From Fimbriimonadaceae bacterium (lineage in GTDB: Bacteria > Armatimonadota > Fimbriimonadia > Fimbriimonadales > Fimbriimonadaceae): 64,000 nucleotides of DNA. The stretch covers positions 744,001 to 808,000 of the forward strand of contig JABAQM010000001.1 of assembly GCA_019187105.1 (NCBI GenBank), written 5' to 3'. This document shows positions 1-7,099 of this stretch, in pieces (the first letter of the stretch is position 1; every line of letters begins with the position of its first letter). The notes under the pieces were generated by a model. That model was not told the origin of the DNA. It did not search any database and saw nothing but the letters and a program-made list of their open reading frames with translations. Position numbers and translations under genes: made by a program.

Positions 1-694
1 CTTTGGCGCCTCTTTCCTCCACGTTTTGCCCAGCCTCGTCCTGGTGTTTGCGCAGCCGCACCTTGGGGCGACGCTCGTTCTGATCGTCACCTGGTTAGCG
101 GTGTCCTGGTTTATGGGCGTACCGGGCAAGTTCATTATCGGTGCGATCGCCCTCGCCGCCGCCCTGCTGGTGTTCAGCGTCAAGACACCCGGCATCCTAA
201 GCGACTACCAGCTAAAGAGGCTTGAGGGCATGGTTGTCAGCGATGAGCGTGGAAAGGGGTATCAGCAAATGAGAGCCTCTCTTGCCTTTGGAGTGGGCGG
301 TGTCTCCGGCTCTGGATTCCTCAAGGGAGAACAGAAAGCCGCCGGCAATATTCCCGAGCAACGAACCGACTTTATTTTCACCATCATCGGCGAAGAAGGC
401 GGGCTTGTGGGCTCAACTCTTGTTCTGGCGGCATTTCTCTTTTTCTTTTATAGAATCTGGTTGGTGACCTACCAAGCGCCCGACGAGTTTGGAAGAGGCA
501 TAGCTGCCGGCATCCTCTCCGTTCTTGGATTCCATACGGTAGTGAACCTGGGCATGAATCTGCAGCTCACGCCCGTCGTGGGCCTCTGGCTCCCATGGAT
601 GAGCTACGGAGGGACCGCGATCTGGCTATGCATGGCGTGCCTCGGCCTTCTCCTCAGCATTCGTTTGCGTACGGACGCTTCCATGTTTAGCTAG
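1..694 (+). CDS. FtsW/RodA/SpoVE family SEDS protein, 3' part
   Basis: SEDS-family integral membrane protein; family members are peptidoglycan glycosyltransferases for cell elongation (RodA) or division (FtsW), working with a class B PBP in the inner membrane. The frame is open from base 2, so the gene enters from the left edge. Visible are the QPHLGATLV motif (family QPDLGT), several hydrophobic helices, the loop GFLKGEQKAAGNIPEQRTDFIFTI (family pattern G...QK...LPE.HTDFIFA.IGEE) read here in pieces, and near the C-terminus NLGMNLQLTPVVGLWLPWMS. RodA and FtsW cannot be separated from this fragment; the FtsK gene that follows fits either. Confidence 0.9.
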   Translation, partial: FGASFLHVLPSLVLVFAQPHLGATLVLIVTWLAVSWFMGVPGKFIIGAIALAAALLVFSVKTPGILSDYQLKRLEGMVVSDERGKGYQQMRASLAFGVGGVSGSGFLKGEQKAAGNIPEQRTDFIFTIIGEEGGLVGSTLVLAAFLFFFYRIWLVTYQAPDEFGRGIAAGILSVLGFHTVVNLGMNLQLTPVVGLWLPWMSYGGTAIWLCMACLGLLLSIRLRTDASMFS

Positions 695-702
695 CGGGCC
701 TG

Positions 703-708
703 TATAAT
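703..708 (+). promoter_or_regulatory. -10 box giving a probably leaderless ftsK mRNA
   Basis: A perfect TATAAT lies 6 bases before the ATG at 715. With usual -10 to +1 spacing, transcription would begin at or within a base or two of the start codon, so the message would lack a 5' UTR. No Shine-Dalgarno sequence is present and the -35 region (around 680) is not canonical. Confidence 0.6.
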
Positions 709-714
709 CCCTGT

Positions 715-2928
715 ATGCAGCCAGCCACGGATCGGCAGGCCGCACGGAACACGCCTAGGACGGAGCAGATCGCGAATGGACAGTCGCGTCGCCGTCTGGC
801 CGAGCCCGTGCATGACCGACGTCACGATGTCGCGGGAATCCTCCTGCTTGCCCTTGCAGGCATTCTCCTGATCGCCCTCGCCCTTGGCAATGCGGGAGCT
901 GTTGGGCAGTTCCTTCACGACTCCATCAGATTGTTCTTTGGCAGAGGCGCCTGGCTGACGCCCATTGTGCTGGGCTTTATTGGCATTTCCCTGATCGCTG
1001 GCCGATCGCGGTGGGAATGGGGGCGCATGAGTTGGGGGCTCAGCATTCTGTTTGTCACTGTGGTCGGCGCCATGGCGGGATCCGTTAGAGGAGACTTCTT
1101 CGATCCGTCGATCGTTGCCGGCTCGGGCGGCTACGTTGGAGCCGTGATCGGTTGGCTCCTCGACATGCTCCTCGGGGTCGCCAAACCCGTTGGTTTCGGA
1201 GCCCTTGGCATGGTGGGGCTGATCCTCTGCCTTGACGCACCGATTCGATCGGTACTATCGACGCTTGCGGCCCGGGCTCGACAGGTGAAGCCTCCCGTGG
1301 CCAAACTTGGCCAACAGCGAGAGCGGCCAATACCAACCCCGATGGCAGCAGTTCGTATGCCGGAGCCGGAGGCTATTGCTGGCGAGCCTATCCGGAAGAA
1401 GCCTGAGCCCCGGATCAGCGACACGATAAGCACGAGCGCCACGACGCTCGAAGCGATACCAAAGGAAGGCTATACTCTTCCCCCGCTCAACTTGCTGGTG
1501 GACCCTCCCGCACGGCCGAAGCGTTCGCCCGAGGAAATGCGCCAGAACATCGAGATACTGGAAGGAACCCTTGAGCAATTCAACATCGACGCCAACGTCG
1601 TCGAGATCGCCACCGGTCCAACCATAACCCGCTACGAGATCCAGCTTGGCCCCGGAATTCGTGTCGCCCGAATAACCGCTCTGGCCGACAATATCGCGAT
1701 GAACCTGGCTGCCTCCCACGTCCGGGTCGAAGCACCCATTCCCGGCAAGGCCGCGATCGGCGTGGAAGTGCCGAACGTCCACCGATCGGTGGTATCGCTG
1801 CGCGAGCTGTTTGATGCCGACGAAGTCCGCACCAACCCTTCCCGCCTCGTGGTCGCCCTGGGACAGGATGTAAGCGGCAACAATCGCTATGCTGACTTAG
1901 CCAAAATGCCTCATCTCTTGATCGGCGGGGCAACCAACAGCGGCAAATCGATAGGGCTGGCGACCATTATCACTTCCCTACTCCTGCGAAACACGCCCAA
2001 GGATGTGAAATTGGTGCTCATCGACCCAAAGCGGGTTGAACTTAGCCTGTTCGACCATGTGCCCCATTTGATGTGCCCTGTCGTACGCGACATCAAGGAG
2101 GCGCCCGGTGTTCTCCGAGCAGTTTGGCGCGAGATGGACCGGCGCTACGACATCTTTGCCGAGGCAGGCGTCCGAAACATCGACGGCTGGAACGAACGGG
2201 CGAGCTTCCAGGAGAGGATGCCCTATATCGTGGTGGTGATCGACGAACTTGCCGACTTGATGATCCAAGCTGCTGCTGAAGTGGAAACCAGCATTTGCCG
2301 ATTAGCTCAGCTTGCCCGAGCGACTGGAATCCACCTGGTTATCGCGACCCAGCGTCCATCTGTCGATGTCATCACGGGAACGATCAAAGCGAACATCGCT
2401 TCCCGAATCGCTTTTTCCGTGAGCAGCCAGATCGATTCACGGACCATCTTGGATCAGAAGGGCGCCGAGGACCTTGTCGGACGGGGTGACATGCTGTTCT
2501 TGCCGATAGACGAGAGCAAGCCCGTTCGAATCCAGGGGTGCTACGTTGGCGAAAAGGAGATCGAGTCGATTTGCGGCCATTGGCGCGCGCAAGAGAAACC
2601 GCAATACGTTCTCAACCCCATCCAAGTGGCGCTCGAAGACCGAGAGGCGGAACTTGCCGAACAGGAGAACGATCCCCTCTGGGAAGAATGCGTACGGTTC
2701 GTGGTGGATCGGACCCAGGCATCGACTTCGATGCTACAGCGGCGGTTTTCCATCGGATTTCAGCGGGCTTCCCGGTTGCTCGACCTCATGGAGGAGCGCG
2801 GTATCGTTGGACCGCGAGACGGTCCGCGGCCGAGGCAGGTCCTCATCGACGCGATGGAGGTCGATCAGCTCTTCGGCCGCCAGACATTCCTGCAGCTTGA
2901 GCGGGAAGAATGGCAGGAAGACGAATAA
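715..2928 (+). CDS. ftsK: DNA translocase FtsK/SpoIIIE
   Basis: Septum-anchored ATPase that pumps chromosomal DNA during division. 737 residues: four hydrophobic segments (about 39-58, 80-95, 106-122, 137-172), a Pro-rich linker, the alpha/beta motor domain from about 265 with Walker A GGATNSGKS at 404-412 and Walker B IVVVIDELAD near 505-514, and a C-terminal winged-helix gamma domain (about 660-725, SMLQRRFSIGFQRASRLLD) that in homologues reads KOPS sequences. The Walker A loop has Asn where most FtsK proteins have Gly (GATGSGKS), still consistent with GxxxxGKS. It follows the SEDS gene by 20 bases but has its own TATAAT. Confidence 0.96.
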   Translation: MQPATDRQAARNTPRTEQIANGQSRRRLAEPVHDRRHDVAGILLLALAGILLIALALGNAGAVGQFLHDSIRLFFGRGAWLTPIVLGFIGISLIAGRSRWEWGRMSWGLSILFVTVVGAMAGSVRGDFFDPSIVAGSGGYVGAVIGWLLDMLLGVAKPVGFGALGMVGLILCLDAPIRSVLSTLAARARQVKPPVAKLGQQRERPIPTPMAAVRMPEPEAIAGEPIRKKPEPRISDTISTSATTLEAIPKEGYTLPPLNLLVDPPARPKRSPEEMRQNIEILEGTLEQFNIDANVVEIATGPTITRYEIQLGPGIRVARITALADNIAMNLAASHVRVEAPIPGKAAIGVEVPNVHRSVVSLRELFDADEVRTNPSRLVVALGQDVSGNNRYADLAKMPHLLIGGATNSGKSIGLATIITSLLLRNTPKDVKLVLIDPKRVELSLFDHVPHLMCPVVRDIKEAPGVLRAVWREMDRRYDIFAEAGVRNIDGWNERASFQERMPYIVVVIDELADLMIQAAAEVETSICRLAQLARATGIHLVIATQRPSVDVITGTIKANIASRIAFSVSSQIDSRTILDQKGAEDLVGRGDMLFLPIDESKPVRIQGCYVGEKEIESICGHWRAQEKPQYVLNPIQVALEDREAELAEQENDPLWEECVRFVVDRTQASTSMLQRRFSIGFQRASRLLDLMEERGIVGPRDGPRPRQVLIDAMEVDQLFGRQTFLQLEREEWQEDE

Positions 2929-2930
2929 GT

Positions 2931-2954
2931 AGGGCCGCCTCGTTGGGCGGCCCT
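2931..2954. terminator. Terminator-like hairpin between convergent ftsK and prepilin gene
   Basis: AGGGCCGCC (2931-2939) pairs perfectly with GGCGGCCCT (2946-2954) across a 6-base loop. There is no T-run on either side, so it would be an imperfect, possibly bidirectional terminator for the two convergent genes. Confidence 0.5.
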
Positions 2955-2973
2955 GGTGGTCCTGCGAGACCGA

Positions 2974-3786
2974 TTATTCGTAAATGTCTTTACGAGAGGA
3001 GAACCAAGGTCGCTTTAGGCCGCCATATATCATCCGCTTGGCATGGCCATCGACCCAAAGCGCTTGCGCCGCACCGCGGTGCAAAAAGTGGAAGTGATCC
3101 TTTAGCGACTGCCGATTGGGCGGTGCATCGAACCAGTCGTCCGGCTGTAGGAAGTTGCACAGGTTCACCCTCGAAAGGTGCTCCCAAGCGAGCAGGGTTT
3201 CGGCAGCTCGCTCGACCTCCGAATTCTTCGCGCCTGTCAGAACGTAAAGATTGCGGACGGTGTCGAAAGTTCGGCAAGCCGGGCCGAACTCATTACCCCT
3301 GGCTTTGGGGTTCCGACTGTAATAAGCCGATCCGTAGCCAGGATTGAAGTAGTTCAGGGAAATCGCCATCTGCCAGTCCGGTTTGCTGTTTGGACAGCGC
3401 TTGACGGCCTGGTTCTTGATGTAGGGATCGAGAGCACCGGGTCGGGGTGGATTCTTGGCGCGCTCGTAGATTCGTCCGGTGAAACCACCGGAGTTGCCCG
3501 TGTTGTTATTGTCGTATCCCAGCCACATTTGTTGCGGCGCAAAGCCATTGATGGGCTCATACATCGCTGCCGGGAACCACGTGTCACTGTGGTCGGCGAG
3601 ATACAGGTGGGCGGCATTGCCGATCTGCCGAAAGTTGCTCAGACAGGTCGCGGCCTTTCCGCTTTCTTTAGCCTGGGCGAATACCGGGAAGAGAATCGCC
3701 GCCAAGATGGCGATGATCGCGATGACGACCAGAAGTTCGATCAACGTGAACGCACTTCGCTTCGAAGGGAATCGAGAATGGCTCAT
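2974..3786 (-). CDS. Prepilin-type N-terminal cleavage/methylation protein, paralogue 1
   Basis: 270-residue pseudopilin-like secreted protein. A short basic leader is followed by [20 protein letters not shown], the type IV prepilin peptidase site and hydrophobic helix (residues about 12-31), then FPVFAQAKE and a two-Cys globular domain. The C-terminal part has the H-x9-DG motif ([12 protein letters not shown]) typical of large DUF1559-like prepilin families in Planctomycetes, Armatimonadota and Verrucomicrobia. Start ATG 3786 aligns with the two paralogues upstream on the same strand, but no Shine-Dalgarno sequence precedes it. Function beyond export/pseudopilin assembly is unknown. Confidence 0.9.
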   Translation of the reverse strand: MSHSRFPSKRSAFTLIELLVVIAIIAILAAILFPVFAQAKESGKAATCLSNFRQIGNAAHLYLADHSDTWFPAAMYEPINGFAPQQMWLGYDNNNTGNSGGFTGRIYERAKNPPRPGALDPYIKNQAVKRCPNSKPDWQMAISLNYFNPGYGSAYYSRNPKARGNEFGPACRTFDTVRNLYVLTGAKNSEVERAAETLLAWEHLSRVNLCNFLQPDDWFDAPPNRQSLKDHFHFLHRGAAQALWVDGHAKRMIYGGLKRPWFSSRKDIYE

Positions 3787-3801
3787 AAGAATTATTGCTG
3801 A

Positions 3802-3831
3802 TCTGTCCCTGAAAGGACCCTCAGGGACAGA
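3802..3831 (-). promoter_or_regulatory. Leader hairpin of prepilin paralogue 1
   Basis: Perfect 11-bp inverted repeat TCTGTCCCTGA / TCAGGGACAGA with an 8-base loop, 15 bases before the ATG on the - strand. It could end transcription from paralogue 2 or structure the 5' UTR of paralogue 1. Confidence 0.6.
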
Positions 3832-3839
3832 CGTTTCCT

Positions 3840-3855
3840 ATTCATCCTACATCGA
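3840..3855 (-). promoter_or_regulatory. Conserved promoter-like element of prepilin paralogue 1
   Basis: On the - strand this reads TCGATGTAGGATGAAT; the same 16-mer recurs before paralogue 2 and with two changes before paralogue 3, each time about 50-57 bases before the start codon. TAGGAT could be the -10 hexamer. Confidence 0.45.
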
Positions 3856-3898
3856 AATCAGGGCCTGGGTTACCCAATTCTGCGTAGAATGATGCCGA

Positions 3899-4714
3899 CT
3901 ACCACTCGTAAATGTCCTTGCGGGACGAAAACCAGGGCCGCTTGAGCCCTCCGTAGATCATCCGTTTTGCATGGCCATCCACCCACAGGGCCTGAGCGGC
4001 GTCTCGGTGGAGGAAGTGGAAATGGTCCTTGAGATCCTTCCGGTTTGGGGGTGAATCGAACCAGTCCTCAACCTGGAGGAAGTTGCACATATTAACCCGA
4101 GCCAGGTGCTCCCACGCCAGTAGTGTCTCGGCCGCCCGCTCGACTTCCGAGTTCCTCGCTCCGGTCGTCACGTACAGGTTGTTGACGACGTCGAACGTCT
4201 TGCAAGCGGGTCCGAATTCGTTCCCCCTTGCCTTCGGATTGCGGTTGTAATACGGTGAGCTATAGCCTGGACTGAAGAAATTCAGGGCGATAGCCATTTG
4301 CCAGTCTGGCTTGCTGTTTGGGCAACGCTTGACCGCTTGGTTCTTTATGTAAGGGTCCAGGGCGCCCGGTCGAACGGGGTTCTTTGCCCGCTCGTAGACT
4401 CTTCCGTAGAAGCCGCCGGAAATGCCGGCGTTGTTGTTGTCGTAGCCGAGCCAGAGCTGTTGCGGGGCAAAGCCTTGCATCCTGTCATACATGCTCGACG
4501 GGAACCAGGTGTCGTTGTGATCGGCCAGATAGAGGTGTGCGGCATTACCGATTTGCCTGAAGTTGCTCAAGCACGTCGCAGCCTTGCCACTTTCTTTGGC
4601 CTGGGCGAACACGGGGAATAAGATTGCTGCCAGGATCGCGATAATGGCGATGACGACCAGAAGTTCGATCAGGGTGAACGCCTTTCGAGTCGCTCTAATA
4701 CGAGAATGGCTCAT
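3899..4714 (-). CDS. Prepilin-type N-terminal cleavage/methylation protein, paralogue 2
   Basis: 271 residues, closely similar to its neighbours throughout: basic leader, [20 protein letters not shown] helix, [16 protein letters not shown], and the C-terminal [10 protein letters not shown] with the H-x9-DG motif. The start is supported by AAGGGG about 10 bases before ATG 4714. It most resembles paralogue 3 (shared [18 protein letters not shown] segments). Tandem triplication with retained full length suggests three functional pseudopilin-like surface proteins rather than decaying copies. Confidence 0.9.
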   Translation of the reverse strand: MSHSRIRATRKAFTLIELLVVIAIIAILAAILFPVFAQAKESGKAATCLSNFRQIGNAAHLYLADHNDTWFPSSMYDRMQGFAPQQLWLGYDNNNAGISGGFYGRVYERAKNPVRPGALDPYIKNQAVKRCPNSKPDWQMAIALNFFSPGYSSPYYNRNPKARGNEFGPACKTFDVVNNLYVTTGARNSEVERAAETLLAWEHLARVNMCNFLQVEDWFDSPPNRKDLKDHFHFLHRDAAQALWVDGHAKRMIYGGLKRPWFSSRKDIYEW

Positions 4715-4727
4715 ATGAATTTTCCCC

Positions 4728-4760
4728 TTGGCCCCGGCCAGGTAACCCTGCCGGGGCCAA
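4728..4760 (-). promoter_or_regulatory. Leader hairpin of prepilin paralogue 2
   Basis: TTGGCCCCGGC (4728-4738) pairs perfectly with GCCGGGGCCAA (4750-4760); with one bulged C the stem can extend inward through CAGG/CCTG. On the - strand the stem runs straight into the AAGGGG ribosome-binding site of the gene, so folding may influence its translation. Confidence 0.6.
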
Positions 4761-4770
4761 ATTGGTACTC

Positions 4771-4786
4771 ATTCATCCTACATCGA
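4771..4786 (-). promoter_or_regulatory. Conserved promoter-like element of prepilin paralogue 2
   Basis: Identical to the element before paralogue 1 (TCGATGTAGGATGAAT on the - strand), 57 bases before the start codon. Confidence 0.45.
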
Positions 4787-4829
4787 AAAGGCCCAAAACG
4801 ATTCAAGTTTTGAGCCCATGACTGCCGAT

Positions 4830-5642
4830 TTACTCGTAGATGTCCTTGCGAGAGGAGAACCACGGTCGCTTGAGCGAACCGTAAACGAGCCGCTTTGCGT
4901 GGCCATCGACCCAGAGGGCCTGAGCCGCGTCGCGGTGCAGGAAGTGGAAGTGGTCTTTCAACGGCTTGCTGTTAGGCGGCGAATCGAACCAGTCCTCGAC
5001 CTGAAGGAAGTTGCACATATTGACGCGCGCTAGGTGCTCCCACGCCAGAAGCGTCAGAGAAGCCTCCTCGACCTCGGAGTTCTTGGCTCCGGTCGTAATG
5101 TACAGGTTGTTCACGACATCAAAAGTCTTACAGGCCGGTCCAAACTCATTTCCGCGCGCCTTTGGGTTGCGGTTGTAGTAGTTTGAGCTGTAACCTGGGC
5201 TAAAGAAGTTTAATGCAATGGCCATCTGCCAGTCAGGCTTGCTGTTTGGACAACGCTTGACCGCTTGGTTCTTGATGTAGGGATCGAGAGCGCCCGGTCG
5301 AACCGGGTTCTTCGCTCGTTCATAAACGTGGCCATAGAAGCCACCGTCGATGCCGTAGTTGTTGTTGTCGTAGCCGATCCAGAGCTGCTGGGGAGCGAAG
5401 CCCTGCATTTGCTGATACATACTTGCCGGGAACCAAGTGTCGCTGTGGTCCGCAAGGTAAAGGTGGGCGGCGGTGCCGATCTGCCTGAAATTGCTTATAC
5501 AGGTAGCCGCCTTGCCGCTTTCCTTTGCTTGCGCGAAGACAGGGAAGAGGATCGCCGCCAAGATAGCGATGATAGCGATCACGACCAGGAGCTCAATCAA
5601 TGTGAAAGCCCTCCGGATCGATTTGATTCGAGAATGGATCAT
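4830..5642 (-). CDS. Prepilin-type N-terminal cleavage/methylation protein, paralogue 3
   Basis: 270 residues, third member of the tandem family with the same prepilin helix and C-terminal H-x9-DG motif. The open frame extends 18 codons further upstream (to 5696), but the start at ATG 5642 is preferred: it aligns with the other two copies, and GAGGGG lies 8 bases before it. The upstream part is leader sequence containing a hairpin and the conserved promoter-like element. Confidence 0.9.
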   Translation of the reverse strand: MIHSRIKSIRRAFTLIELLVVIAIIAILAAILFPVFAQAKESGKAATCISNFRQIGTAAHLYLADHSDTWFPASMYQQMQGFAPQQLWIGYDNNNYGIDGGFYGHVYERAKNPVRPGALDPYIKNQAVKRCPNSKPDWQMAIALNFFSPGYSSNYYNRNPKARGNEFGPACKTFDVVNNLYITTGAKNSEVEEASLTLLAWEHLARVNMCNFLQVEDWFDSPPNSKPLKDHFHFLHRDAAQALWVDGHAKRLVYGSLKRPWFSSRKDIYE

Positions 5643-5658
5643 AGAATATTCCCCTCGA

Positions 5659-5677
5659 TCCTCGGAGAATCCGAGGA
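5659..5677 (-). promoter_or_regulatory. Leader hairpin of prepilin paralogue 3
   Basis: TCCTCGG / CCGAGGA, 7 bp perfect with a 5-base loop, directly before the GAGGGG ribosome-binding site. Its sequence is unrelated to the hairpins at the same place before paralogues 1 and 2. Confidence 0.55.
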
Positions 5678-5690
5678 CAGGTACGTACTT

Positions 5691-5706
5691 ATTCATCGTA
5701 CATCGG
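5691..5706 (-). promoter_or_regulatory. Conserved promoter-like element of prepilin paralogue 3
   Basis: CCGATGTACGATGAAT on the - strand, 14 of 16 bases as before the other two paralogues, 49 bases before the start codon. Confidence 0.4.
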
Positions 5707-5750
5707 AAACGGCCAAAACGATTCCGGTTTTTTGACGGTGACTAACTATT

Positions 5751-5776
5751 GCGCCCAGGCAATGTGGCCTGGACGC
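5751..5776. terminator. Hairpin downstream of the superoxide dismutase gene
   Basis: GCGCCCAGGC and GCCTGGACGC form a 10-bp stem with one mismatch around a 6-base loop, 17 bases past the stop of the - strand sod gene. No T-run follows, so it is only terminator-like. Confidence 0.4.
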
Positions 5777-5792
5777 TATGTCAAACTTGAGG

Positions 5793-6422
5793 TCACGGGA
5801 CCATGACGGCTTCGCCGCGCCGATTAACTGCATCCCAATCGATCACCTGCAAATACGCGTCGATATACTTGGCGCGGGCGGTCTGGAAGTCCAAATAGTA
5901 CGCGTGCTCGTACACGTCCATGGCCAGGACGCAGGTGTGATTCCAAATTGGGAACGTGTTCTGCGCATCCCCGATATAGTTGAAAACGCGCTTCTCCGCG
6001 TGGTCATAGGCAAGGTACACCCACCCACGGCCCGCAATCCCGGTTGCCTTGAAGTCGGCGGCCCAAGCTTCGAAGGAGCCGTAAGCGTCTCGAATCAGAT
6101 CGGCTACCTTGCCAGTGGCTGGACCACCTTGGCCACCAATCGTATCGAAGTAGATGTTGTGATTGATGTAGCCTTCGTAAGCAAAAGTGTAATCAACCTT
6201 AAGCGCTCGCATCATGCTGTAAATCTGGTTGGCTTTGGCGGGATCCACCTCCATCTCGGCCAGCGCCTTCCGAATCTCGTTCGTCTTGTTGGCGTAGCCC
6301 TGCCACAGCTTCAGATGTTCGTCATGGGTTTTTTGGCTGATACCAACCCGCTCGGTGGAATAAACCTTGTCGGGAATCGACTGCGGAACGTCGACCAGCT
6401 TCACACTAAGTACTTCCGTCAT
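5793..6422 (-). CDS. Superoxide dismutase, Fe/Mn family
   Basis: Converts superoxide to oxygen and hydrogen peroxide. 209 residues from ATG 6422, chosen because AAGGAG lies 6 bases upstream. Family marks are GYANKTNEI in the first helical hairpin, INHNIYFDTIGG, the motif YGSFEAWAADFKATG and MDVYEHAYYLDFQ, whose Asp and His are the last two metal ligands. The first two His ligands are probably in HDEHLKLW and NHN. The metal cannot be told from sequence. In frame upstream of the chosen start is a twin-arginine signal-like segment (see separate entry and finding). Divergent from the DinB gene. Confidence 0.85.
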   Translation of the reverse strand: MTEVLSVKLVDVPQSIPDKVYSTERVGISQKTHDEHLKLWQGYANKTNEIRKALAEMEVDPAKANQIYSMMRALKVDYTFAYEGYINHNIYFDTIGGQGGPATGKVADLIRDAYGSFEAWAADFKATGIAGRGWVYLAYDHAEKRVFNYIGDAQNTFPIWNHTCVLAMDVYEHAYYLDFQTARAKYIDAYLQVIDWDAVNRRGEAVMVP

Positions 6423-6545
6423 ATTGGACTCCTTTGCATCGGTGCGAGGTACCACCCGCAGACCGGACAGAACAACACCTGCAGCCGTTGCCACGAGGAG
6501 GTCTCGGCGCGTGAGCCGTTGCTCCGGAAGCGGCTCGTCTGATTG
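6423..6545 (-). other. In-frame twin-arginine signal-like extension upstream of sod
   Basis: Reading the sod frame upstream from its ATG gives a continuous open segment including QRLTRRDLLVATAAGVVLSG, a textbook Tat pattern (T-R-R-D-L-L then an Ala-rich hydrophobic stretch). No ATG, GTG or TTG precedes the RR pair before the in-frame TGA at about 6566-6568; the nearest near-cognate codon is ATC at about 6560. It is either an unusual start, a lost start codon, or a vestige of an exported form. Confidence 0.5.
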
Positions 6546-6606
6546 TGGTCGCTCTTCGATAGAGCTTCAGGGTACCTGCGCATCTCACTTCACCGCACCC
6601 TTACCG

Positions 6607-6612
6607 TATAGT
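6607..6612 (+). promoter_or_regulatory. -10 box of dinB-like gene, leaderless spacing
   Basis: TATAGT ends 7 bases before ATG 6620; no ribosome-binding site is present. The downstream AACGTTC resembles AACGTT in the promoter at 23955. Confidence 0.5.
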
Positions 6613-6619
6613 AACGTTC

Positions 6620-7093
6620 ATGCACTACTATCTCATGCCGACCCTTCCAATGGGTCCGCAGGTGATGCGAACGATCGTCAGGAACATCCCTCCCGACAAG
6701 CTGGATACGCCCACACATCCGGGGCGGTTTACTCCCCGTCAGGTCATCGCGCATCTGGCCGACTGGGAGCCGGTCTTGCTCACCAGGATGAAAATCGCGA
6801 TCGAGAACCCTGGCGGGCTTGCCCAAGGGTATGACGAAATGCAGTGGGCCATCGACCACGAGTATCACAAGCTCGATCCCCACGTTCAGGCGGATCTGTT
6901 CATTCAGCGGCGGCAAGGAACCATCGAGTTCCTTGAAGGACTGTCACCGGATCTATGGGATCGTCAATACAACCATTCCGAGCGGGGACTGATGTCGGTG
7001 TATGACACCGCGAACATGTTGGTCGGCCACGACATGTACCACGTGGAACAGCTGATCCACCTCGTGGACTCTAAGACGGCCGGAACCTGGTAG
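6620..7093 (+). CDS. DinB family protein
   Basis: 157 residues, the usual size for the DinB/YfiT four-helix-bundle superfamily of putative metal-dependent enzymes, thiol transferases and stress proteins. Residues of the expected His triad are visible: H in AHLADWEPV (about 47-50) and two in GHDMYHVEQL (about 136-140). The last stretch matches the typical H-x3-H-x-x-Q-L ending. It runs convergently into the CHASE2 gene with 6 bases between the stops. Substrate unknown. Confidence 0.85.
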   Translation: MHYYLMPTLPMGPQVMRTIVRNIPPDKLDTPTHPGRFTPRQVIAHLADWEPVLLTRMKIAIENPGGLAQGYDEMQWAIDHEYHKLDPHVQADLFIQRRQGTIEFLEGLSPDLWDRQYNHSERGLMSVYDTANMLVGHDMYHVEQLIHLVDSKTAGTW

Positions 7094-7099
7094 TACCTC

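Noticed and set aside
5643-5696. Paralogue 3 start at 5696
   Set aside because: The added residues are not present in the other copies and overlap the leader hairpin and promoter-like element; GAGGGG supports ATG 5642.
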